Shown here piece by piece: positions 41,634-49,099 of a stretch of DNA of 64,000 nucleotides (positions are counted from its first letter, which is position 1; each line of letters starts with the position of its first letter). Origin of the DNA: Fusibacter sp. A1 (GTDB lineage Bacteria; Bacillota; Clostridia; Peptostreptococcales; Acidaminobacteraceae); assembly GCF_004125825.1 (NCBI RefSeq), contig NZ_QQWI01000004.1, positions 124,001 to 188,000 of the forward strand. The letters are read 5' to 3'. The position numbers and the translations under genes were made by a program. The notes beneath the pieces were generated by a model. It worked only from the letters and a program-made list of their open reading frames with translations. It made no database searches and was not told where the DNA came from.

Positions 41634-43217
41634 TTATTTTATAGAAGTGTTCTTAAAGTCGATAGCGTCGATTTTAACCGTTTCATCAGTCTTAAGAAAG
41701 GAGACGACCACTTGGTCCCCCTTTTCTGTAAGGGCGATTCTAGGATACTGGTCTGCTGAAACCATGTACAGCGTCTCGTTCGACTCGATCTTTAGCAGAT
41801 AATAGCCGTCTTTATAAGCACCCACCCTGGATACCGTTCCCTTCACCTCTTCTAAAGAATCAAACTGATCGCTTAACGCATTCGTCGATGCCCCCTCTGA
41901 GATGAGGATACGGTTGTACTGGGTCTGTGCCTCCCTTAAGGTCTTGCCCCATGCGACCGCGCGGTAGTTCTTGACTGAAGATAGCGCATATCCCACCACA
42001 TTGCCGCTGTTTCCTTTTAAAGTGGAAAGATAGGTCGCCTCTCCATTGATGTTGATCAGATACGGATACTTGGCCGTATAGCCTGCGTTCTGCACAAGTT
42101 CTTCCATAAGTCCCATCGCCTTTTGCTCTGTCGATCCCGACATCCTGTTGTACTGCGCCGAACAGGTCCTGGGATTGTAAATCATGAATCCCGTGGTCGC
42201 CTCGTCTCCGCCGTAAGACGTGATACCTGTGTAGAAATAAAGGTTCCCTTCCTTAAAGACATAGCCGATGCCGTTTGTATTCTGCAGCTTGCCCGCATCC
42301 GATGGATTCCACCATCCGTTCACATATGCGCCCCAGTCATCGAGCTGTTCAGAGAAAATGTCCATCGAAGAGACCCTGTCCACCCACTCCGGCTGTTCTC
42401 CCTTATCATAAAAAGCCGCGTCTTTTGTCACAGGATCCACAATGACAACCCCAAGCACATCACTGGTAGTAAGCCAGGTCTTGTGCGTATAGGCCGTGAT
42501 CACCCACTGAGGATGTCCCTTGTCATCCTCTTCAAAAGAGAAGTCTGTGAGCCCCACGGTCTTGTATTTCGAATAGACCACTCGCTTTAAGTCGTCACCA
42601 AATGCAGCAGATGGAGCGACACTATACTCCAGATCGACAAACTCCGCATCACCTGTTGTGGCGTTCACCTTGATGTATCCAGGTATCGTTTTATTGGACA
42701 AATACTTGAAAAACCCGGAATGTTCAAGTGGAAACAGCCAGTTGGGCTTGCCGTCCACCACAGAAAGGGTACCGTATTCCTCTGAAATGTAATACATGGA
42801 ACCCAGTGACGCGTCTTTTTCAGTAATCAGTTTTTCACCGAATCTGATCGCATCCGACTCATCCCAGATAATCAGGTTCTCCATATCGACATTGGGCACC
42901 GATTCATCAAAAACAAGTTCCTTCACATCAAGCATCTGCTGTTTTGTCGACGCATTGAAGATCGCCGATGACCCGATCGTTCCGATCACAAAATAACCGA
43001 GCGATGCCGCAAGGATCACTCCAAAGATCTTCGCGTGTGTCAGATTCACCGCTTTCACATCCTGACCGATGAACCCCGCAGTGATCGCCACCACAGAGAA
43101 CACTCCTAGCAAGAAGATGACACCTAAAAAATTAAAGCTGATTACCGGTAAGACCAGTATCGCAATCAGTGCGGTTGCAAGCCCACCGGCCACCGCACCT
43201 ATCAAAGTATGTTTCAT
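41634..43217 (-). CDS. Large membrane-anchored protein of unknown function, 527 aa
   Basis: Three N-terminal hydrophobic helices (about 5-28, 30-50 and 65-87) are followed by roughly 440 residues outside the membrane. The soluble part is rich in Trp, Tyr and Asp with repeated short strands (GSMYYISEEYGTLSVVDG, GYIKVNATTGDAEFVDLEY, VVIVDPVTKDAAFYDKG, GFMIYNPRTCSAQYN), hinting at PepSY-like or propeller-like repeats. A distal segment (about 450-520) looks like a small beta-barrel. I do not recognise the family. Single ATG with GGGAGGAAT upstream. It precedes the 139-residue membrane protein in a two-gene operon. Confidence 0.6.
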   Translation of the reverse strand: MKHTLIGAVAGGLATALIAILVLPVISFNFLGVIFLLGVFSVVAITAGFIGQDVKAVNLTHAKIFGVILAASLGYFVIGTIGSSAIFNASTKQQMLDVKELVFDESVPNVDMENLIIWDESDAIRFGEKLITEKDASLGSMYYISEEYGTLSVVDGKPNWLFPLEHSGFFKYLSNKTIPGYIKVNATTGDAEFVDLEYSVAPSAAFGDDLKRVVYSKYKTVGLTDFSFEEDDKGHPQWVITAYTHKTWLTTSDVLGVVIVDPVTKDAAFYDKGEQPEWVDRVSSMDIFSEQLDDWGAYVNGWWNPSDAGKLQNTNGIGYVFKEGNLYFYTGITSYGGDEATTGFMIYNPRTCSAQYNRMSGSTEQKAMGLMEELVQNAGYTAKYPYLININGEATYLSTLKGNSGNVVGYALSSVKNYRAVAWGKTLREAQTQYNRILISEGASTNALSDQFDSLEEVKGTVSRVGAYKDGYYLLKIESNETLYMVSADQYPRIALTEKGDQVVVSFLKTDETVKIDAIDFKNTSIK

Positions 43218-43303
43218 TGTATTCCTCCCTCTCTATATCATGCGAATCCATGACCCGCCCTTCTACTTTAATTATGAGTCTTAATCCTTGATCCATCAAA
43301 AGC

Positions 43304-43375
43304 AAAAATGCTATATTTCACAGCACAATCGCTCATCTTTGATAAGCTGTGCTGTAAAATATAGCATTAAAAAAT
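43304..43375 (-). terminator. Long hairpin terminator (20-bp arms)
   Basis: Arms 43308-43327 and 43348-43367 pair with one mismatch around a 20-base loop; U-rich DNA follows on the minus strand. It ends the XRE-regulator gene. The stem is unusually long for a terminator. Confidence 0.7.
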
Positions 43376-43388
43376 TTGTAGTCATGAG

Positions 43389-43868
43389 TCAATCGACAAT
43401 ATGGTGCATAAGGGAATGCTTTTCTATCTCGATTTCAATATCGCTCAAAAGCTTTTGCACATTTTTAATCTGAGGAATCATTTCCCTTAGCTTGATGATT
43501 TCAAACTCGTCCACCTTGCCGTCCGATAAGATTTCAAACAGTTCATCCTTGAACATGTCGAGCACCTTGTTGGCGTTGATCAGTCCATATCCCGATTCGA
43601 AGAGCGTTTTCGGTACGCTGTAGGGATGATCCTCCTGACCGATCAGGCAGCACTCCGAACAGTACTTTCTTCGTAGCGCGGGATTCATGTAGACCTTGCT
43701 CATGGCATACACGACCTCGGGTCCCGGCTCACTTTCACCTGTCTCATACCTGCCAAGCGTCGCCACACTCACATGCAAGCGGTCTGCGGCCTCTTCCCTG
43801 TTGAGGGGGACTTCATTTTCCTCATTATACTTTTCGCGGGCTTCGCGATAGATATTATCCTTTTTCAT
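43389..43868 (-). CDS. XRE-family helix-turn-helix protein
   Basis: A 159-residue cytoplasmic protein. Residues about 18-62 form a Cro/C1-type HTH (NREEAADRLHVSVATLGRYETGE). Residues CSECC at about 70-74 could bind a metal. The C-terminal half is helical and acidic (MFKDELFEILSDGKVDEFE, VQKLLSDIEIEIEKHS), probably a dimerisation coil. It resembles small phage-like or housekeeping XRE regulators with an unknown signal. Single gene with its own terminator; no obvious target besides neighbours. Confidence 0.85.
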   Translation of the reverse strand: MKKDNIYREAREKYNEENEVPLNREEAADRLHVSVATLGRYETGESEPGPEVVYAMSKVYMNPALRRKYCSECCLIGQEDHPYSVPKTLFESGYGLINANKVLDMFKDELFEILSDGKVDEFEIIKLREMIPQIKNVQKLLSDIEIEIEKHSLMHHIVD

Positions 43869-43914
43869 GATATAACCACCTTTAATTTACTTTTTACCAT
43901 TATAACATAAAGGT

Positions 43915-44811
43915 TTATTGATTGTACTTCGCGTTGTTCACCACATCATGCTCGATAGGCCCCTCTTCTGTCACGTTTTTAGAAATCGCGACAGTGATCG
44001 GTACCTTTCCATGAGGAAAATGATACACAGCGATCGCACTCCCAGGGCCAATGCCGGTATGTCCCATACAATGAAGATTTCCTTCCTGCATATCCATCAT
44101 CATTCCAAGTCCATAGGCAGGAACCTTCCACGGCCTGTCATCAGAATCAATGATCAGCAGGTGTGGAGTAAACATCAGATCTATACTTTCCATGGATAGG
44201 ATCTCACCTGTCATCAGACGGTCAAAAAAAACGGCTGCGCTTTTCAAAGATCCTGTGATCATACCGTGATATACCCACCCAGGATCATAGTTCTTCACCA
44301 CGTACGCGCAGTACTTCAAATCGTTCGAAGTGACCGCCACCTTCACATCCGTCAACTTCAACTTATCAAAGATCAGGCTCTTTAACGCGCCCTCAAGGTC
44401 CATCTTAGTCGTTTCGACAATCAGATTCCTGATGTAGCCGTACCCTATATTCGAGTACTTCCACTCCGTTCCAGGTTCAAATAGCAGCTCATCCGAGTTT
44501 GTCCTCAGCAGCATTTCTTCAAAGGTCCATGGCAACGCCTTGTTTTTAACGTCTAGCTGGTAGGATTCAAAGTCACCATAGTCCTTGAGCCCCGACCGGT
44601 GCTGTAACAGCTCCTTCAACGTCGCTCTTAATCCGTAGTAGTTGGTCTCCAAATCCAGTTTCCCTTGTTCGACCAGTACGAGAATCGCTGTTGCCAGCAC
44701 TGTTTTGCCAAAACTCCACCACGGCACAGTAATATTCGCAGTCAGTGAATTCACTTCGTGGTTCTTAATTGAATACTCCATCGCTCTCCATGGACGCACA
44801 TTATCTTGCAC
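43915..44811 (-). CDS. Serine hydrolase, class C beta-lactamase-like
   Basis: A 298-residue protein of the beta-lactamase/transpeptidase-like superfamily. Catalytic motifs: S-F-G-K (SxxK) in PWWSFGKTVLATAIL near residue 33, YSN in EWKYSNIGYGYIRN near 118, and HTG in HCMGHTGIGPGS near 250. No signal peptide is seen, so it is likely cytoplasmic, and resistance is unlikely; peptidase, esterase or amidase activity is more plausible. The start is GTG just after the radical SAM gene (7-bp gap), suggesting co-expression. It resembles a subfamily with LKELLQHRSGLKDYG. Confidence 0.85.
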   Translation of the reverse strand: MQDNVRPWRAMEYSIKNHEVNSLTANITVPWWSFGKTVLATAILVLVEQGKLDLETNYYGLRATLKELLQHRSGLKDYGDFESYQLDVKNKALPWTFEEMLLRTNSDELLFEPGTEWKYSNIGYGYIRNLIVETTKMDLEGALKSLIFDKLKLTDVKVAVTSNDLKYCAYVVKNYDPGWVYHGMITGSLKSAAVFFDRLMTGEILSMESIDLMFTPHLLIIDSDDRPWKVPAYGLGMMMDMQEGNLHCMGHTGIGPGSAIAVYHFPHGKVPITVAISKNVTEEGPIEHDVVNNAKYNQ

Positions 44812-44818
44812 CCATCAT

Positions 44819-45697
44819 CTAGTTGTTAAGATTGAATCGTTCCCTATAACCGCACCTCATGCAAAGCTCCTCCACCAGGTGATTGTTTTCAAATCCGGTG
44901 ATCATCTCAAGGGCTCTTTTTGAACTTACAATTCCTTCAAAATCGGTCTCAAAGACATTGCCAAGCACCACGCTTCCTTCCGCGTCCAAGCAGCAGGGCA
45001 CGACATCGCCGTTTGAGAGTATCCCCACCTGCTGTCTGAGACCGTAACACGTTCCCCTTGTAGCAATCACATCCACCGACAAGTCAGGCCATTTGAACTC
45101 ATACCCCTTGCTCAGATACACCTTCGGCAAGAGTTTGATCCCTTTGCCCTTTGGCGCGGACAATGTCACCTTCTCATCGAGCCCAAGCCGCTCCTCGATC
45201 ATCATAAGCGTCTTCTGCTTCACTTCATCGACTAGGAGCTTTTCATCCTCGAAGTTCCATAACCTGAGTTCAAAAATAATCCCCGACTCCACAATCCCTC
45301 TGGCAACAAAATCGAGCACTTTTCTCACATACATCTCATAGGCTCTTTCGTTCTCCATCACTTCAAAACTCTGTAGCGAGACGCTGACCTGCCTGACGGC
45401 CTTGTTCTTCAAGATACTCTGCGCGCGCACATCCAGCAGCGTTCCATTTGTCGTTAAGTTCACCTTCTTGCCGTAGGCGGCGCAAAGCTCTAAGACTTGG
45501 TCGAACTCGGGGTGCATCAGCGGTTCGCCTTTTATATGCAGGTAGATGAAGTCTCCGTGCCCGTCGATTTTCTTTAGCACCGCCTCAAACTCAGCCAGGC
45601 TCATCCTCTTGCTCTCCCTTTTAGAGGGAGGGCAGAAGCTACACTTTAGGTTGCAGCTGTTGGTAATTTCTATATAGATCCGTTTAAAGGTTTTCAT
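44819..45697 (-). CDS. Radical SAM/SPASM domain protein
   Basis: A 292-residue [4Fe-4S] enzyme. The SAM-binding cluster motif is CNLKCSFC (CxxxCxxC) near residue 15. A C-terminal SPASM-type region has Cys in GTCYGLRQQ, DVVPCCLDAEG and ELCMRCGYRER, able to hold one auxiliary cluster. SPASM enzymes modify peptides or proteins or act in cofactor synthesis. No precursor peptide gene is evident in the 218 bp upstream. The ATG at 45697 has AAGGAAG; a longer in-frame start at 45727 is possible. It probably shares a transcript with the serine hydrolase. Confidence 0.88.
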   Translation of the reverse strand: MKTFKRIYIEITNSCNLKCSFCPPSKRESKRMSLAEFEAVLKKIDGHGDFIYLHIKGEPLMHPEFDQVLELCAAYGKKVNLTTNGTLLDVRAQSILKNKAVRQVSVSLQSFEVMENERAYEMYVRKVLDFVARGIVESGIIFELRLWNFEDEKLLVDEVKQKTLMMIEERLGLDEKVTLSAPKGKGIKLLPKVYLSKGYEFKWPDLSVDVIATRGTCYGLRQQVGILSNGDVVPCCLDAEGSVVLGNVFETDFEGIVSSKRALEMITGFENNHLVEELCMRCGYRERFNLNN

Positions 45698-45790
45698 CTC
45701 ATCTTCCTTACGTTTGACTTCATGCATGCTATCACTATATCAGATAATCGAAACCTATACTCCTCCTTCTAAAAATAAAATGTCATATCA

Positions 45791-45864
45791 GACTCAACCC
45801 GCGGTTGAATCGACTCAAATAGTAAGTTATTGTAAGATATAAAGCCAAAACCTATACTTGAGTC
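45791..45864. repeat. Three GACTCAA/TTGAGTC motifs at the XRE-TPR promoter
   Basis: GACTCAA at 45791-45797 and 45812-45818, and the inverse TTGAGTC at 45858-45864. They surround the promoter of the gene at 45916 and may be regulator sites. Confidence 0.45.
45830..45858 (+). promoter_or_regulatory. Promoter of the XRE-TPR gene
   Basis: TTGTAA (45830-45835) and TATACT (45853-45858) with a 17-base spacer, followed by AGGAGA before the ATG at 45916. Confidence 0.6.
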
Positions 45865-45915
45865 AACCGGTTAAGCAAATGAAACACACCCACTCAAACA
45901 ATTAGGAGACATGAC

Positions 45916-46944
45916 ATGGAAATAGGTAAAAAAATTAGAAAACTCAGAACAAGCGCAGGCATCACACAAGAAAAGCTCGCAGAACACCTCAACGTCAGCT
46001 TTCAAGCCGTATCAAAATGGGAGCAAGGCGCAACATCGCCAGACATCTCCCTGCTGCCTTTACTTTCGACCTACTTTGGAATCACCATAGACGACCTGTT
46101 CACACTAAGCGATGACGCCCATCTGGAACGCATTGAAAGAATGCTCGAAAACGAAAGGCACCTGACACTGCAGGATGAAACCTACGCAAGCGCTCAGTTG
46201 AATGAGCTCTTAAACAACCCTGAAAAGAACGCAAAAGCCTACTACCTATTAGGCGTACTGCACACACACCTTGCAAAAAGCGACTACGAAATGGCTACAG
46301 GCTACATCAAAAAGGCGCTCGAAATCGACCCGGTGCACAAGCACAGCCACAGTGCGCTGATCGAATCCATGCGAGGAAAAATCTGCGACTGGAACTACTC
46401 GAACCACACAAAACTGATCGACTACTACAAGGAGTTCACGCAAAACAATCCCACCGTCCAAAGGGGCCACATGTATCTGCTCGACCACCTCATAGAAGAC
46501 GGCAGACTCGAAGAAGCCAAAGAGACGCTCAAAAAACTCAAGCAGGTAGAAGACGACTTCAGGGTCCTATGGTACGAAGGCAGGATAGCGAAGGCTGCCG
46601 GTGACCATCAAAAGGCATTCGAATACTTCGACAAGATGGTCGAAACAGATCCCGACAACTGGATGGTTTGGGCGACAAGAGCAGATGAACACGCACGCGT
46701 GACCAACTACGACCAAGCCGTCAAGGACAACCTGAAAGTCCTCGAGGTCCAGCCAAAACCAAGATACATCGACGCCCATGAGTGCATGTCGCACATCTAC
46801 GAAATAAAAGGCGACTACCACCAGGCGATCAGGGCATGGGAAGACGCCATAAATGTACTGAAAACCGAATGGAACATCACCTTCGGCGAAGGCATAGACG
46901 GCCCCAAACGAGAAATAGAACGCTTAAAAGCCCTCATCAACTAA
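45916..46944 (+). CDS. XRE-family regulator with TPR repeats
   Basis: A 342-residue cytoplasmic protein. An N-terminal Cro/C1 HTH (about 5-60: KIRKLRTSAGITQEKLAEHL, SFQAVSKWEQGATSPD) is followed by helical repeats (about 95-335), including TPR-like KAYYLLGVLHTHLAKSDYE, GRIAKAAGDHQKAFEYFDKM, WATRADEHARVTNYDQAV and MSHIYEIKGDYHQAIRAW. Such proteins often sense a peptide or partner protein through the TPR domain (Rap/PlcR-like logic), but no signal peptide gene is seen. It is on the opposite strand to most neighbours. Confidence 0.88.
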   Translation: MEIGKKIRKLRTSAGITQEKLAEHLNVSFQAVSKWEQGATSPDISLLPLLSTYFGITIDDLFTLSDDAHLERIERMLENERHLTLQDETYASAQLNELLNNPEKNAKAYYLLGVLHTHLAKSDYEMATGYIKKALEIDPVHKHSHSALIESMRGKICDWNYSNHTKLIDYYKEFTQNNPTVQRGHMYLLDHLIEDGRLEEAKETLKKLKQVEDDFRVLWYEGRIAKAAGDHQKAFEYFDKMVETDPDNWMVWATRADEHARVTNYDQAVKDNLKVLEVQPKPRYIDAHECMSHIYEIKGDYHQAIRAWEDAINVLKTEWNITFGEGIDGPKREIERLKALIN

Positions 46945-46953
46945 CTTTCTCAA

Positions 46954-47029
46954 ATCGTATCAGCTTCCCACAGAGACACAGTTAATCCCATAAAAGGCTA
47001 TAATTGTGTCTCTGATCGTATCAGCTTCC
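46954..47029. repeat. 15-bp direct repeats flanking a 10-bp inverted repeat
   Basis: ATCGTATCAGCTTCC occurs at 46954-46968 and 47015-47029. Between them CAGAGACACA (46971-46980) and TGTGTCTCTG (47005-47014) are exact inverted copies. It lies directly after the XRE-TPR gene. No transposase is present. Confidence 0.75.
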
Positions 47030-47086
47030 AGATGACACACTCTTTAAAGCATTTTCAGCTAAGTCTCGCCGAGTCTACATCTCGAA

Positions 47087-47124
47087 GAAAATACCCGATC
47101 GCATCGTCGCGGTCGGGCATTTTC
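47087..47124. terminator. Bidirectional terminator
   Basis: CCCGA/TCGGG with inner CG pairs and flanking AAAAT/ATTTT between convergent genes. Confidence 0.75.
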
Positions 47125-47163
47125 AAATCCTTATCCTATATCAGCAATTCAAGATTCTCCTTA

Positions 47164-48804
47164 TTATGCCGACAAGCCTCCAAGCTTTTTACTTTTGCTT
47201 AGATATTCATCCGATCCAAAATAATCATTTGTTTTTAGTGTGAATTCAACCTTACCGGATTTCATCATAATGATCTCATCATAGTCGCTCAAGTTATCAT
47301 AGGTTAAATCGTGCGTGACAGTGATGACGGTCTTATTCTGACACCTTAACCATGCTCTCATTTTTGATGCATGATGTATGTCAAGCGATGCAAAAGGCTC
47401 ATCCAGCAGTAGAACCCTAGCGTCAATAAGCATCGCTCTGACTAGTGCGATTAACTGCCTTTCACCTCCGCTTGCTCCACTGACATTCTCCTGACTGACA
47501 AGTCGCTTCAGCTTGTCCATGCAAAGTGTATCCAAAATTCCCACTAAATCGTCTTTATCGTATGTGTCAAACAGGGTCACATTATCAAAGAAACCGCAAC
47601 TGAACACATGTTCAAATTGATCTACTTTCAGAAGTGGAACGTTAGGCCTTTGCCACCTCAAACTTTCTTGATCTATTCTAATCTGTCCGCTTGAAGGTTG
47701 CAGATGTCCCGCAATCAGATTCAGCAATGTCGATTTACCTGATCCGCTTTCACCGATAATCGCATACTTCTTGTTTTTTTCAAATACAAGATTCAACTCA
47801 GATAAACGGAAGTCCTCGACATGGTACTCAACCGCTTCAAGTTCAATGCAGCTTTCAAAAGCATCTTCTTTTTTGTGTGTGTCATCTTGTTCCAAGTAGT
47901 AGAGCAACCTATCCGCTCCCGCCTTCGACGCTTTTAAATTATTGTAACCTTCAAGAAGATAACGAATGTAAAACACATAATTCTCCATAAAATACAGCGT
48001 TGCCGTCGCAGATCCCAGTGTGATTTGCTTTTTATAAAGCAACAAAGCGATCATGGCAAAGGCTGTACAGTTCAGCAGATACATAAATCCGGCATTGACC
48101 ATCAAAGAGAATGACTTGAATATCGAAAATTTCATAAGACTCTTTTCACAGCAGTCAGCCTCTTCATAATGAACCTTATCAAATTTATCTTTCGGAGAGA
48201 CAGAAATCAGTTTGAACCCGGAAAGCAAATCCTTTAGCACGTTGCTATAGCTCGCTTGACTCTTTAGATGATTCTTTTTATACCGAGACAATTTCGGATT
48301 AGTGATGGATGGCAGAAATGCTGCAAGAGATGAAAATAAGGCGATTACAATCGCTATCCTAAAGTCAAGTTTTACTAAGAATGTGGTAAAGACAATCAGT
48401 TGAATCAGATACTTCACCACCTCGGCATGCTGCTCAATGTAGTTTTTAGCAGACTCCAGATCATTAGAAAAGACAGAAAGATAGGTACCGATCTCCTCAC
48501 CGCTAAATCGCTCATATGACCAGCTGAATATTGCCTTGAAAAGATCTTTTTTCAATGAAAGCGTAAGTTTTTTTCTGAACTTCCATGACATTCTCTGACT
48601 GGCATATTCAAATAGTAAATTTAAACTACTTGAGACCAGATAAAAGACAACGATCAGAACAACGCGACTGATACCACGTTCAAAGTCATAGTCAATTAAT
48701 ACCTTCGATAAAAATGCCATCGAACCAAGGGCAATACTCGAAAGACCACCCAAAATAACCATAAGCGACAACAGCCACAACGATTCCATTTTATACTTTT
48801 TCAT
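47164..48804 (-). CDS. ABC transporter, fused permease and ATPase
   Basis: A 546-residue exporter-type half-transporter. Six hydrophobic helices (about 10-290) precede an ABC domain with Walker A GESGSGKST (near 355), signature SGASGGERQLIALVRAM and Walker B VLLLDEPFASLD with the catalytic Glu. It should act as a homodimer exporting a hydrophobic or peptide substrate, or be paired with another half elsewhere. The ATG at 48804 has GGAGGAG; an earlier start at 48864 crosses a poorly conserved region. A palindrome TTGATTCAATCAA lies upstream. No processing peptidase domain is present. Confidence 0.88.
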   Translation of the reverse strand: MKKYKMESLWLLSLMVILGGLSSIALGSMAFLSKVLIDYDFERGISRVVLIVVFYLVSSSLNLLFEYASQRMSWKFRKKLTLSLKKDLFKAIFSWSYERFSGEEIGTYLSVFSNDLESAKNYIEQHAEVVKYLIQLIVFTTFLVKLDFRIAIVIALFSSLAAFLPSITNPKLSRYKKNHLKSQASYSNVLKDLLSGFKLISVSPKDKFDKVHYEEADCCEKSLMKFSIFKSFSLMVNAGFMYLLNCTAFAMIALLLYKKQITLGSATATLYFMENYVFYIRYLLEGYNNLKASKAGADRLLYYLEQDDTHKKEDAFESCIELEAVEYHVEDFRLSELNLVFEKNKKYAIIGESGSGKSTLLNLIAGHLQPSSGQIRIDQESLRWQRPNVPLLKVDQFEHVFSCGFFDNVTLFDTYDKDDLVGILDTLCMDKLKRLVSQENVSGASGGERQLIALVRAMLIDARVLLLDEPFASLDIHHASKMRAWLRCQNKTVITVTHDLTYDNLSDYDEIIMMKSGKVEFTLKTNDYFGSDEYLSKSKKLGGLSA

Positions 48805-48880
48805 TTTCACTCCTCCATCTTCCTTTGCTAATTCAAGTATGGTGAAGCTGGGCATGTCCTTCAATAACCCAAACAGAGAG

Positions 48881-48893
48881 TTGATTCAATCAA
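48881..48893. promoter_or_regulatory. 13-bp palindrome upstream of the ABC exporter gene
   Basis: TTGATT-C-AATCAA, a perfect palindrome 77 bp before the start, followed by a partial copy (GTTGAATCA). Candidate operator. Confidence 0.4.
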
Positions 48894-49058
48894 TAGTTGA
48901 ATCATTCCATTGACATCTGACCTTTCGATATGATCAATTATCCTTTAGCTTTCAAAGACGGCATGATTTAAGACAGATGCACCCCTCTTTAAGCTATACT
49001 GTCCATCATTCAACCATTTTAGTACACCAAAAATGACATAGCTAACCTTGTTTCAACT

Positions 49059-49094
49059 AAAAAATCCGCTTTCTGTCAAGAAAAGCGGATTTTC
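49059..49094 (-). terminator. Intrinsic terminator of the Cache histidine kinase gene
   Basis: AAATCCGCTTT/AAAGCGGATTT-type stem with a U-run on the minus strand just after the stop at 49100. Confidence 0.9.
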
Positions 49095-49099
49095 AAATG

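Noticed and set aside
41634-43217. EetA/EetB or another extracellular electron-transfer membrane component
   Set aside because: The helices are three and N-terminal, with a long outer domain; neither the FMN-binding motif of EetB/RnfD-like proteins nor CXXC heme sites are present.
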